A DNA stretch of 64,000 bases from Maea johnstoni (lineage: Eukaryota > Annelida > Polychaeta > Spionida > Magelonidae): assembly GCA_963942565.1 (NCBI GenBank), contig OZ012694.1, positions 31,024,005 to 31,088,004 on the forward strand. The letters are read 5' to 3'. The notes under the pieces were generated by a model. That model saw only the letters and a program-made list of their open reading frames with translations. It was not told the origin of the DNA and did no database searches. This document shows positions 56,901 through 64,000 of this stretch, piece after piece; the stretch's first letter is position 1; each line of letters starts with the position of its first letter. A program made the translations under genes and the position numbers.

Positions 56901-57916
56901 TTCCTTTAAATTGTGTCAAAATAGCGTCTTGGTCGCCGACTATCGTGCAACACACGCCGAACTATGCAACAACTGAAACATACATGCTCACATGCGACAA
57001 ATGCTGACGTATTGAAATGACGTCATGTTACGATGGAATTCCGCGTATTCCAAAGTCGTAACTTCGATGTTCACGGTAAAAATGACTTTACTCATCTTTC
57101 CGTGAATCGATTTCAATGCAGTTTAAATTGCTACAACCGCCACAAATAATTCTACATGTCTCTTAATTCTAGATGAAATCTGTCGTGAAATGACGATTTT
57201 GCAACAGGTTGAAGTCGTAGTAATTTTTATGCCATATTTTCGGTCAATCGCTACGCATACTGTGTGTGGTTATTGCACAAATATGAAGCTCATATGAAGA
57301 GGCTTCCAATATGTTTCAGCGAAGTTTAAGTAAGGAATGACGTCACGGATAACAATAACAAACACTTTGTGAATGCATTTGAAGGGGAATGCAGAAATAT
57401 CATCGAGCTGCGCGAGCATTTAAAGCTTTGCTTTCTCATCATATTAAGCGACGACATCGACAAGCAAGTACTCTGACTTTTTAATTACATATCAAGGACA
57501 TTGGAAACGTAAGTTAGTGTAAACAACTCAAAACTAAAAGTAATTTTTGCGGCCGTTTTCGTTCCGCCGATTTTCTCAGCGGAAGCATGCTCAACTGGTT
57601 TAAGGTTACTTTCATTAGACTCCAGAGCTGGAAATAGGATCAACATATATAAAGAAAACCAGCGAAGGAGGCCGATTCATTGGACTAACCCTCTGATATG
57701 ATGGGCATACACTGATACAGCCTGATTCTGAAGCACCTTAACTTCCCAATCGCATACAAATAGTCAATGAAACTGATCACTACCTTGGAGAAAATCTCTG
57801 TCAGTGTTCGAATCCACCGTTCTCTGAGATCGATACTCCTGCCAAGCCGAGTAACAAGCATAGTCCAACATCCATTCGTTGATGGTGCCTGATACTAATT
57901 CCGAATCCACCGCCAT
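41639..57916 (-). CDS. TERF: Telomere repeat-binding factor (TRF1/TRF2 homologue), ten exons, complete
   Basis: Exons in order on the minus strand are 57916-57784, 51978-51755, 51244-51149, 49553-49404, 48513-48377, 47925-47808, 46199-46165, 45360-45283, 43856-43786 and 41961-41639. All junctions are GT-AG and in phase; the total is 1365 nt, 454 residues. Residues ~8-201 align along their length with the TRFH dimerisation domain of vertebrate TRF1/TRF2 ([17 protein letters not shown], then [16 protein letters not shown], then [17 protein letters not shown]). Residues ~390-440 form a Myb-type domain with W393, W413 and W434 and the telobox VQLKDKWRT (428-436), which in the family contacts TTAGGG duplex DNA. 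The linker has basic NLS-like patches. The protein starts almost directly with TRFH, without the acidic (TRF1) or basic (TRF2) N-terminal domain. By family knowledge it is a nuclear, homodimeric shelterin subunit. Confidence 0.95.
42050..42360 (+). mobile_element. hAT-like MITE family A, copy 2
   Basis: CAGGGACTTAGCCAGGATTT at the left and GCTGGCTAAGACCATG at the right, with exact 8-bp duplications AATACAAT at 42042-42049 and 42361-42368. Lies in the TERF intron, 89 bases upstream of the exon 10 acceptor. Confidence 0.93.
42415..43440. mobile_element. TA-flanked TIR element with internal ~400-bp tandem duplication
   Basis: TACCGTAAATTCTCGGAAAT at the left pairs with TTTGCGAGAATTTACGTA at the right. 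Two internal copies share GCAGCAAGAATAAACAAGTA, ACAACATACAAGGGAGGCAA and GATCGATTTTCCATCTAGCT (about 42560-42985 and 42985-43320). Tc1/mariner-like by its TA flanks; no transposase. Confidence 0.75.
43548..43760 (-). mobile_element. TTAA MITE copy 19, near-consensus
   Basis: 213 bp, exact TTAA at both ends, termini CCCTTCCAATGCTCAGGC and CAGCAGCATAAGGG. It begins 25 bases downstream of the TERF exon 9 donor. Confidence 0.9.
43786..43856 (-). CDS. TERF: TERF exon 9: linker
   Basis: A 71-nt exon between CTTCCAG and GTAAGT that encodes [20 protein letters not shown] and EEPT. It ends in phase 1. A complete TTAA MITE begins only 25 bases downstream of the donor in the following intron. Confidence 0.87.
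44261..44572 (+). mobile_element. hAT-like MITE family B, copy 2
   Basis: CAGTGACTTAGCCAAGACCC to TCCTAGCTAAGACCCTG with octamers TGGTTTAC and TGGTTAAC (7 of 8 identical). Shares termini with family A but has a different interior. Confidence 0.85.
44580..45282. other. TERF intron, no feature recognised
   Basis: AT-rich, with no repeat or exon beyond the annotated splice sites. Confidence 0.45.
45283..45360 (-). CDS. TERF: TERF exon 8: basic/acidic linker
   Basis: A 78-nt exon between GCAACAG and GTAAGA. It encodes [20 protein letters not shown] and GVKENTK, an NLS-like cluster followed by acidic residues. Phase fits exon 7 (AG|G) and exon 9 (AA|C). Confidence 0.85.
45594..45722. repeat. 21-bp minisatellite
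   Basis: Six to seven units of CAATGCGTTCTGACCACTGGT in a TERF intron. The GACCACTGGTC part is near-palindromic. Confidence 0.93.
45790..46145. mobile_element. Possible hAT-like element with ATCGATTATC termini
   Basis: ACAACCCATCGATTATCAAT on the left and CAACATATCGATTATCAGCC on the right, and ATTGCCACTA at both edges, suggest an old insertion with inverted or direct ends. It also holds two AGGTGTCACC/TAGGTTGCA words resembling CTCF cores. Borders are uncertain. Confidence 0.4.
46165..46199 (-). CDS. TERF: TERF exon 7: 35-nt linker micro-exon
   Basis: This micro-exon ([11 protein letters not shown] plus two bases) lies between TTGTTTCAG and GTATGT. It is supported by both splice sites and by phase agreement with exons 6 and 8. 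It cannot be confirmed by homology because the linker diverges quickly. Confidence 0.78.
46909..47120. mobile_element. TA-flanked MITE (TACTGTAAATCACTTAA)
   Basis: TACTGTAAATCACTTAATTA at the left pairs with TTTAAGTGATTTACAGTGTA at the right; 212 bp including TA. Interior GCGGGAACA/TGTTCCCG also pairs. Confidence 0.8.
47661..47780 (-). mobile_element. TTAA MITE copy 20, chimeric
   Basis: Half copy whose GCCACCAGCAGC end is joined to ATTGGAAGGGTTAA, normally found at the opposite end. This suggests recombination or gene conversion between copies. It ends 27 bases from the TERF exon 6 boundary. Confidence 0.75.
47808..47925 (-). CDS. TERF: TERF exon 6: linker with basic patch
   Basis: A 118-nt exon between CTTTTCAG and GTAAGT, phase 2 to 0. 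It encodes a Cys-containing linker followed by a basic stretch ([19 protein letters not shown]). No known TIN2-, RAP1- or Apollo-related motif is recognisable by eye. A hAT MITE ends 30 bases upstream of the acceptor and a TTAA MITE fragment starts 28 bases below the donor. Confidence 0.9.
47955..48281 (+). mobile_element. hAT-like MITE family A, copy 3
   Basis: CAGGCTCTTAGCCAGGATTT to GCTGGCTAAGACTATG, octamers AAGTACTA and ATGTACTA (7 of 8). It lies 29 bases upstream of the TERF exon 6 acceptor. Confidence 0.88.
48377..48513 (-). CDS. TERF: TERF exon 5: start of linker
   Basis: A 137-nt exon between TATTTTCAG and GTGAGT. It finishes the TRFH with a charged helix ([15 protein letters not shown]) and passes into a low-complexity Ser/Gly/Asp linker. 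It ends in phase 2. Confidence 0.9.
48820..49085 (-). mobile_element. tRNA-derived SINE, copy 2 of the second family
   Basis: Matches 40560-40895 including the B-box (CCAGAGTTCAATCCCATGCC on the minus strand) and ACATATAAGAAGGAGAGCTT. In TERF intron 4, sense to the gene. Confidence 0.8.
49404..49553 (-). CDS. TERF: TERF exon 4: C-terminal TRFH helices
   Basis: A 150-nt phase-0 exon between CATTTCAG and GTAAGT. It encodes [20 protein letters not shown] and then [19 protein letters not shown]. It matches the [20 protein letters not shown] / FSYETFQQKMLRFLESHLD block of TRF2, one of the clearest matches in the protein. Confidence 0.95.
49610..50240. other. TERF intron, no feature recognised
   Basis: No element recognised between exon 4 and the tandem-TIR element. 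Confidence 0.4.
50249..50894. mobile_element. hAT-like element whose TIRs are 15-bp tandem repeats
   Basis: Left end holds seven GGACAGTTGCCCACC units (50255-50360) and right end about four in inverse (50815-50886). The inner arms also pair (AAGCAAATGAAAAGTAGGAC, ATTTGCCC). Exact 8-bp duplications TATTTACT lie at 50241-50248 and 50895-50902. The 390-bp centre has TTACAAACAAGCAGAACTTA repeats and no reading frame. Confidence 0.87.
51149..51244 (-). CDS. TERF: TERF exon 3: TRFH helix
   Basis: A 96-nt phase-0 exon between TTGTAG and GTGAGT that encodes [32 protein letters not shown]. It aligns with [21 protein letters not shown] of TRF2, where acidic and basic helix residues alternate in the same way. 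Confidence 0.93.
51250..51750. other. TERF intron 2, no feature recognised
   Basis: Ordinary AT-rich intron sequence. Confidence 0.4.
51755..51978 (-). CDS. TERF: TERF exon 2: TRFH middle helices
   Basis: A 224-nt exon after TTTCAG, ending in GAG before GTAACA. It encodes [20 protein letters not shown] and then [20 protein letters not shown], equivalent to the MQCLSRIEEGENLD region of human TRF2. The intron before it is 5.8 kb and full of repeats. Confidence 0.94.
52122..52444 (+). mobile_element. hAT-like MITE family A, copy 4
   Basis: CAGTGTCTTAGCCAGGATTT to GCTGGCTAAGACCATG; octamers ATACTCAC and ATACTCAT (7 of 8). In TERF intron 1, about 145 bases upstream of the exon 2 acceptor. Confidence 0.9.
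52480..52960. repeat. Diverged interspersed repeat with ATAGACCC(A/G)TG satellites
   Basis: Positions 52496-52690 are the inverse of 29690-29870. The following 220 bases repeat CATAGACCC(A/G)TG(T/G)(G/A)TGCA and GGGTCTAT on both strands. The ends show ACTTACGCCC and GGGCGTAATG as possible termini. Confidence 0.45.
53060..53702 (+). repeat. ~0.8-kb interspersed repeat (family R), copy 1
   Basis: Begins GCGCAGTGAGCCGGCCGAAGG, a GC hairpin, and ends GAGCATTTAAAGCTTTGCTT-TCTCATCATATTA. Shares with copies 3 and 4 GAGGCAGG, TGAGCATAACTTTTTGCTT, CACGGTAAAAATGACTTTA and GTCGTGAAATGACGATTTTG. Lacks a ~125-bp block present in the other copies. Class unknown; no reading frame. Confidence 0.82.
53703..53762 (+). 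repeat. Family R head fragment joined directly to copy 1
   Basis: AGCTCGCGCAGTGAGTCGTC to GCGAGCATTTACGGTATAGA repeats only the GC-hairpin head, directly after the tail of copy 1. Confidence 0.75.
54030..54300. repeat. Two ~150-bp units each ending in a long G run
   Basis: TTGATTCCTTAGTC, GTCCAGTCGTT(C/T)GCAGACTAA and AAAACCTGATGTTT occur twice, each followed by a G run (54096-54114 and 54242-54279, the latter about 30 G with one or two interruptions). Confidence 0.8.
54305..55205. other. TERF intron 1 with C run and a possible hAT end
   Basis: A C run lies at about 54624-54650. CTCAAATCCTGGATCCACCCCTG at 55067-55089 resembles the 3' end of a hAT element (CAGGGGTGGATCCAGGATTT inverted), but no partner end is visible. 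Confidence 0.4.
55225..55972 (+). repeat. Family R, copy 2 (no GC-hairpin head)
   Basis: Starts GGCAGGATACATACTGAGGC and runs to the GCTTTGCTTTCTCGTCATATTA tail. Contains the CGCCGACTATCGTGCAACAC block and TGACGTCA (55522-55529). Confidence 0.82.
56236..56344 (-). CDS. Candidate alternative first exon in TERF intron 1 (unrecognised peptide)
   Basis: An ATG at 56344-56342 in CCAAGATGGAGG opens a 36-codon frame (begins [15 protein letters not shown], ends SGEISQFR) that runs into GTACGT, leaving phase 1. A second perfect TCTCGCGAGA lies at 56359-56368, 15 bases upstream of that ATG, copying the layout of TERF exon 1. Phase 1 is what TERF exon 2 needs, so splicing to exon 2 would keep the TRF frame but replace the first TRFH helix. 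I do not recognise the peptide. It could also be the first exon of an unrelated nested gene or a chance frame next to a CpG-rich repeat. Confidence 0.35.
56638..57449 (+). repeat. Family R, copy 3 (most complete)
   Basis: Head TAGCTCGCGTAGTGAGTCGG with CGGCCGAAGGCCGG-like hairpin, full body, tail ...CTTTGCTTTCTCATCATATTA. About 810 bp. It carries TGACGTCA (57338-57345), a CRE-like palindrome, as does copy 1. Confidence 0.85.
57784..57916 (-). CDS. TERF: TERF exon 1: start codon and first TRFH helix
   Basis: The ATG at 57916-57914 sits in AAGATGGCGG, a good initiation context that also resembles a YY1 site. It encodes [18 protein letters not shown] and [11 protein letters not shown], matching TRF2 EAVNRWVLKFYFHEALRAF. 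The exon ends in phase 1 at CTCCAAG before GTAGTG. An in-frame upstream ATG at 58039-58037 is possible but lies beyond the promoter motif. Confidence 0.93.
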
Positions 57917-58050
57917 CTTTCCAGTTATGTGGTCTCGCGAGATCGGACGAGATAGTTTACTCGAAGCGTGGACGACAAAACTTTTCGTGGGAGCGCAAAG
58001 CTTTATCATTGGCGGCCAGAGGCTTGCGAGCGATTGCATGATAAGGTGAT
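57917..58050 (-). promoter_or_regulatory. Probable TERF promoter with TCTCGCGAGA element
   Basis: A perfect palindrome TCTCGCGAGA lies at 57933-57942, 17 bases upstream of the ATG. This motif is known from TATA-less housekeeping promoters in animals. A TIR-bearing MITE begins at about 58051, so the space between ATG and transposon is only about 135 bases. Promoter identity is inferred from motif and position. Confidence 0.55.
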
Positions 58051-58540
58051 AAGGCGACGGCCCGTCGGGTTACTTGATTTATTGGTTCCCGAATCCTTCC
58101 CAGACCAGTTTTACAGGGTCGGGGGGTTGTTGTTGTTTTTTTCTTTTTTCTAACACACGGAAATCTTAGTAAGCAAACAGTCGGGAGGGAGGAAAAAAAA
58201 TAAAGCTATTTTTTGGCTAGTACTAAAATACCTTGGATGAAGTAAAATACATACTCAGACCAGAGCAATACATCCCCTTCTCTCAGCTTAGACCAAAATT
58301 TTGAATATCAAAAGAATGATTTTCTAATAAGATGATGCATTTCAACAACAGTGTATAGCATTGTTATTGTAATGTTGTATTGCTCTGGTATTAATATTCT
58401 TTTAGTTTTGTAGTTTTATTACCATCCATGGTAAATTTATTGTAGGTTTGTTGTACCTTCTTACGGGCTCGGCGACAGAGCACAAAATAAAGTGGATCTA
58501 TTCCACTTTGATCAGCGGATCCAGGAAACAATAAATCAAG

Positions 58541-58541
<1 letters not shown>
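58051..58541. mobile_element. TIR element (TTGATTTATTGGTTCC family), copy 2
   Basis: AAGGCGACGGCCCGTCGGG then TTACTTGATTTATTGGTTCC at the left, and CAATAAATCAAGTAATATAT at the right leading into a TA run. Interior GCTCGGCGACAGAGCACAAA matches copy 1 at 18498-18983. It bounds the TERF promoter. Confidence 0.7.
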
Positions 58542-58800
<259 letters not shown>

Positions 58801-59000
58801 NNNNNNNNNNNNNNNNNNNNNNNNNNNNNNNNNNNNNNNNNNNNNNNNNNNNNNNNNNNNNNNNNNNNNNNNNNNNNNNNNNNNNNNNNNNNNNNNNNNN
58901 NNNNNNNNNNNNNNNNNNNNNNNNNNNNNNNNNNNNNNNNNNNNNNNNNNNNNNNNNNNNNNNNNNNNNNNNNNNNNNNNNNNNNNNNNNNNNNNNNNNN
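58801..59000. other. Assembly gap (200 N)
   Basis: Exactly 200 undetermined bases inside the TA run, so the true length is probably unknown. Confidence 0.99.
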
Positions 59001-59299
59001 TATTTTGGAAAAGCATTTGTATCAATTATGGTATAACCAATAAAGCACTTTCATACAGGAGGCAATGACTACTGGAGATGTCAAACATACTTGCACCGAT
59101 CTCTCCCACAAGAAAAAAACACATTGGAAAATCTTTTTATAACAAGTTTAATATTATTTTAATTCGTCTATTCCTACATGTACTGTTTATTTATTGATGT
59201 ACCCATCTCTTCCTTTATTCATTAGATAAGAAATATAATCATTATACATGTACTGACGTAAAGATAGGTCTTCATTTAACCCATTTCGAAGACAAGTGT

Positions 59300-59580
59300 T
59301 TCAGTTAACAGCCAAGGCTAATGCACTAATAACTTTAGTTTTGAATATTCATAGGACAGTTATATCCATTTCAGTTAACAGCCAAGGCTAATGCACTAAT
59401 AACTTAGTTTTAGTATTCATAGGACAGTTATATCCATTTTAGTTAACAGCCAAGGCTCATGCACTAATAACTTTAGTTTTAATATTCATAGGACAGTTTA
59501 TATCCATTTCAGTTAACAGCCAAGGCTAATGCACTAATAACTCTTTAGTTTTAGTATTCATAGGACAGTTATATTCATTT
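59300..59580. repeat. ~73-bp tandem repeat, four copies
   Basis: Units of TTTCAGTTAACAGCCAAGGC, AATGCACTAATAACTTTAGT and ATTCATAGGACAGTTATATC. Confidence 0.9.
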
Positions 59581-59734
59581 CAAGCAAATACCAATATTTG
59601 TTTTGCAGTAGCTGTCAGTGGTATTTTAACCTGCCGACAATAATTTCTTCTTTACGACCAATACTTCATCGAATAAAGCTTAAGGGGCAGTTATATTCTT
59701 TCATAATTGGGCATCACTCAAACGCGAATATCTG

Positions 59735-59870
59735 ATATATGGTACGTTCAGCTGTTGCGTTAGTGCGTTGCAGTCGCACTTCTGCCCAGAGAAAATGGGC
59801 GGTAATGTGTCCATGTATTATGCCCGGTTTGCTCGTGCATTTAGTGCAGGAATTAAGAACCAGTACTGAA
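59735..59870 (+). mobile_element. MITE family M fragment
   Basis: GTGTCCATGTATTATGCCCG and GCATTTAGTGCAGGAATTAA match the right part of family M. Confidence 0.6.
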
Positions 59871-59929
59871 TATTCGAAAAGGAGGTGTTGCTCCGAGCAT
59901 ATATTCCTAAATATATTGATTTAACCCCC

Positions 59930-60670
59930 CAAATATTTACACTTAGTCAAATACGTGTAGGCAATGTATGTAAAAGAGTTAAATGACAAGTGTCACCAAA
60001 ACAACACGGCAGAATTTGCATAAATTAAGCATTTTATTGACATTTTTTCGAACAGCAAATGGTAAGGAGACATAAAGCATAAACAGGGAGACATCCTAAG
60101 TGCATTTGATAATAGATAATTCTACGTAGTGGACAATGACTGATAGTATTGTAAATGCCATCTGGTTTGATAAATCGATCTTCTTTTCTTCTATGAAAAG
60201 CCTGTTCCCACAGTTTTTACTTCCATCGTTGCCAAGTCCAGGTACCAGCATTTTAGAAAACGTACCATAGATCGTTTTGATGCAATTCCCATTCCTATGG
60301 AAAGCCAGAAGGAAAACCCTAAAAACGAAGTATTTTAATAAGTCATTCTATTTTGCTGAAAGAAAAAAATCAAATATGAATTTATTCTTTAAAAAAAATA
60401 CTGAATGAAAGAAAAAAGAATAATGAAAAGAGGATAATGAAAAGAGAATATGTTGTTTTATTTCCTCTGGCTTGCCAGACATTTCAAAGGCATGTAATGT
60501 ACATAACTAACGTATGTGACGCTGAGGGGGAGAACCATTATGAAATAAGTTCAGTTCATCTTTGAATAGACAAAGGTCGATTAGGCCATATGTACAATGT
60601 GCTTATAAGACAAATACAAACTAACGAACTGAGTGGAAAGTGGAGTAGAATGAACCTAACATAGATGGTA
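59930..60670. other. Intergenic sequence, no feature recognised
   Basis: No gene seen. A minus-strand open stretch near 60140-60330 lacks a start codon and any domain I know. Confidence 0.4.
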
Positions 60671-60676
60671 GTCGAG

Positions 60677-60922
60677 TATAGTGCGAACATTTACTTTCCG
60701 CACCAGTCGACCGGACGTCTGCCAGTGCCTGGTTGTTCAAACACACATGAATATCATGTCAAAAAAATACAACCCCATCAATGACCCACGTACTGTGAAT
60801 CAAAGCTACGTTTAGTTGTGAGGTCATCCATGCATCCATGTGCAGGAAACTAAATGGCAATCCGGCGTGCGGTTGTTATTATGCCCAGGCATTTAGTGCG
60901 GGAATTAAATGTCGGCACTGTA
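60677..60922 (+). mobile_element. MITE family M, copy 2
   Basis: TATAGTGCGAACATTTACTT to GAATTAAATGTCGGCACTGTA, TA at both ends. Interior CAGTCGACCGGACGTCTGCC. Confidence 0.8.
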
Positions 60923-61300
60923 CTTCACCCGGTGAGTATTCACAGCTAATGTGTATCTTCTACCAATAACAGTTAATGAGTTTCATTAAGAGACCTGGTG
61001 TTGAAACTCTATTTAATAATATAACACGATCTTTAAGAATCTAACTTTTTTGTTTAGTATGTTTTGATGCTATTAACAAATTCACGATGGAAATAGAGCT
61101 AAGCCCCCTGACCTATCCTTGGACTGCACCGTGTCAATGTCAAGTATGTGATGGTGAACTTACATGGGTTTGCATGAGGTAATATAAGAGAGCAGCTTTA
61201 GTTGCTATATAGTCTAATATGGCATATTATGTAGAAAATGAAATCATCATTGTAAACCTGAAAATAATAATAAATGAATAAGTAGTTAGAGCCCGAACTG

Positions 61301-61538
61301 CAGTACATACATTTAATTCCTGCACTAGTCGACCGGACGTCTGTCATTGCCTGGTTGTACAAACACCCATGGATAATATGTCAGAAAGTAGGCCAAGGAA
61401 AGCAATGACCCACATAGCTTTCGAATCAAAGCTGTGAGGCCATCCATGCCCAGAAAATTTGGTGGCAATCGGACATGTGGTCGTGTATTATGCCCGGTCT
61501 TCCCACGCATTTAGTGCAAGAATTAAGTGTCGGCACTG
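61301..61538 (+). mobile_element. MITE family M, copy 3
   Basis: CAGTACATACATTTAATTCC at the left and GGAATT-like AATTAAGTGTCGGCACTG at the right, inverted. TA follows on the right. Confidence 0.8.
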
Positions 61539-61753
61539 TAGCTTTGATAGGTTTATGGAACTAGATGCAGAGCTCCCTTCATCTCCTACAATGTACACCT
61601 GCACTCGTTTACCATTCCAGCAGTAGCCCCCTCAGAGGGAGGCTGACTTTCAAACGTTTCATGCTTTACCTAAGTCATTGAGCTCCTGTTAGAATTGATG
61701 GACAGGGGGTTGTGGTCGTTTGATCAGCTTTGAGTGCACCTGAGAAACCGTTG

Positions 61754-62115
61754 TTAACCCTTCCAATGCTGAGGCTACTTTCGTCCTAACACGAGGATGC
61801 AAGGATTTTTGAAAACCATCTAAAGTCTGTCATGTTGGTATTCATTGGATAGCTCTCGCTGAGTACTCTCAGATGAGTACCAACGTGCGAGGGCTTCAGT
61901 CATTTTTAGGTGGTTTCGCATGATTTTGTATTGGCCAAATTAACCACCACCAGCATAAGTACTGTCAGATGAGTACCCATATGCCAGGGTTTCATGGGAA
62001 AGCTCTCGCTGAGTACTGTCAATTGAGTACCAATATGCCAAGGTTTCAGTCATTTTCTAGATTTTTTGCATCATTTAGTTTCGGCCAAATTAGTCACCAG
62101 CAGCGAAAGGGTTAA
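61754..62115 (-). mobile_element. TTAA MITE copy 21 with internal duplication
   Basis: TTAA at both ends but 362 bp long, because the right ~150 bp (GAGTACTGTCAGATGAGTAC to the GCATAAG/GCGAAAGG end) is present twice in tandem. Confidence 0.85.
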
Positions 62116-62766
62116 AGAGTATTACGAATGTAATTTAATCAATGTACCGGTATTAGTATAGGCTCTTTCAGAAAAGAAATTACGTTTATTCTTTTTCCTG
62201 GGTATCAGCATACATTTTACCTAAGTAATTGAGTACCATATTCAAAATATAGACCACAGTTTTCATATCAACCCCATATTTTTGTTTAAAACCATTATTC
62301 TTTTTGTTTGGCATCTAACCGTCTTCCCAGTAACAGCAGATATATGTCTTATACATATGTACGTAAATTTGAAATAGCAGTAGTCACAGTATTGTTGAGT
62401 ATTACATAAAGGTTCTGACCTAGTAGTCCATGGTAGAGACACTACTCTTTTGAATCACGTGTGGCTTTTAGAGACATACATTTGTACTTTGACACTAATG
62501 CCTAGCCTCTAGAAATTTCAAAATGGCGGGAGTCACGTGGTATTTCACCTTTGTCGTGAAAGAGAACAGGAAAACGGATCGGGTGTGCCCGTCAATAACG
62601 GAGAAAGAACTACTTAAGAAATACCAATAGGAAGATGTCTCATAGTATTGTAAATAGTGCCACTAGAAAGTATAATGAGAGTTAGGGTTCTTGTTCTCTT
62701 TAATGGCAGAGAAGAAAATGATCAAAAAGCTCGAATTTGGAATTAGACTAGATGAATACATGACTA

Positions 62767-63087
<321 letters not shown>

Positions 63088-63390
63088 ATAACTGCAATCA
63101 CCACTATCAATGGGACAGCCGTCCTCTATCATTATAATATTTCTAGATATTTCAGTATCTGGAGGTGTTGGAGTTCTCAACGTTGGTACAAAAGAGTGAC
63201 GCTATTTTAACGCCTAAGTTGTGGACATTTCAATGGATTGAGTCATACTGCTGTTCCCCAAACTTCATTAAAATAAACATACTATTCATGAATGGCTGTA
63301 ATGAAAATCGTATGACTTGAAGATTCCAGGATTCGCAATTAATGGGTTGTGTTGGTATTCTCGATATTGCACAGGGAGATATCCGAAGTA

Positions 63391-63647
63391 CAGTACAGAC
63401 ATCTAATTCATACACCAGTCGACCGGACGTCTGCCAGTGCCTGGGCGTACAAACACTCATGGAAATCATGCCGACAAATACGCCAAGCACATTAGTGACC
63501 CACTTAGCTTGCGGATCAAAGCTAGGTTCATTTGCGAGGTCATCCATGCATCCATGACCGGGAAACTGGGTTTCAATTTGGCGTGCGGTCGTGTATTATG
63601 CCCAGGCTGCCCAGTTATTCAGTGCAGGAATTTTAATGTCGGCACTG
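63391..63647 (+). mobile_element. MITE family M, copy 4
   Basis: CAGTACAGACATCTAATTCA to TTTTAATGTCGGCACTG, preceded by TA. Interior CAGTCGACCGGACGTCTGCC and ACCCACTTAGCTT. Confidence 0.8.
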
Positions 63648-64000
63648 TGCGAATCCAAACTGATACATCCTCTAACGATAGGGAAGAACATCTTTCAGTG
63701 CCTGGTTTCACATTATTCTTAGTCTTTATTCTCAACACTACACCAAGAAACTACGTGGTTTTGGATCTCATGAATTTTCAAATGACGTATTCCTGCCACT
63801 GAATCTACATATCAAGGAAGTGTATATCCTAAGCGTTCTCCAACTGAACCAATACATTGTTCTTCATTGACAAACACAACATGCTTTAATTCGAAATGGC
63901 TTGTTTGATATTCTGGCCGTCCCATCTTGAGGTCAGGATAGTATAATGTCATTGTATTCTCCAGAGCCAGCAACAAGAAACTACAGTAAAGACATTTATT

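Noticed and set aside
60140-60340. Minus-strand coding-like stretch upstream of TERF
   Set aside because: Open in one frame for about 70 codons after an AG, but no start, partner exon or recognisable domain.

Overview
This is animal nuclear DNA, most likely from an invertebrate deuterostome (amphioxus or a hemichordate/echinoderm relative; the exact clade is inferred). The support is two multi-exon genes with GT-AG introns and vertebrate-like protein architecture: a YANK/STK32-type protein kinase on the + strand and a TRF1/TRF2-type telomere-repeat binding factor on the - strand. Both sit in AT-rich, repeat-dense introns packed with non-autonomous DNA transposons, tRNA-derived SINEs, (TA)n microsatellites and minisatellites. 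No bacterial gene, rRNA gene, CRISPR array or autonomous transposase/reverse-transcriptase reading frame was recognised.

Layout. Positions 1-32648 hold nine exons of the STK32 homologue (1283-1608, 11414-11451, 22930-23019, 23602-23705, 26078-26194, 28849-28974, 30051-30188, 31280-31347, 32387-32648). They give an uninterrupted 422-residue frame from the VCIVQK strand of the N-lobe to the stop codon; the glycine-loop exon lies left of the window. About 32649-41638 is the intergenic stretch between the convergent genes, with a minisatellite in the presumed STK32 3'UTR and an ~81-bp array carrying perfect CTCF-core-like motifs. Positions 41639-57916 hold ten - strand exons that join in phase into a complete 454-residue TRF protein (TRFH domain at the N-terminus, telobox Myb domain at the C-terminus). 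Positions 57917-64000 hold the probable TERF promoter, a 200-base assembly gap in a (TA)n run, and intergenic repeats.

The most unusual theme is repeated duplication of splice junctions in the kinase gene. The exon at 26078-26194 runs straight into a 66-bp minisatellite of about 29 units, each repeating the end of the exon, an intact GTAAGT donor and 15-17 bases of intron, in frame for the first 17 units. A second array (about 13 units of 106 bp, 15236-16660) repeats an exon-like cassette with its own acceptor and donor. Smaller copies of exon edges lie beside the exons at 1283-1608, 22930-23019 and 30051-30188, and a hAT-like element landed exactly in one duplicated donor, its 8-bp target duplication being CAGGTAAG.

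The mobile-element content is also informative. About two dozen copies of one ~213-bp TTAA-flanked (piggyBac-like) MITE are scattered over both genes. A hAT-like MITE family with clear 8-bp target duplications is inserted in three TERF introns in the same orientation. Several TA-flanked MITEs and nested foldback elements are present. In TERF intron 1 there is a second first-exon candidate with the same TCTCGCGAGA promoter motif as exon 1 and a splice phase compatible with exon 2.
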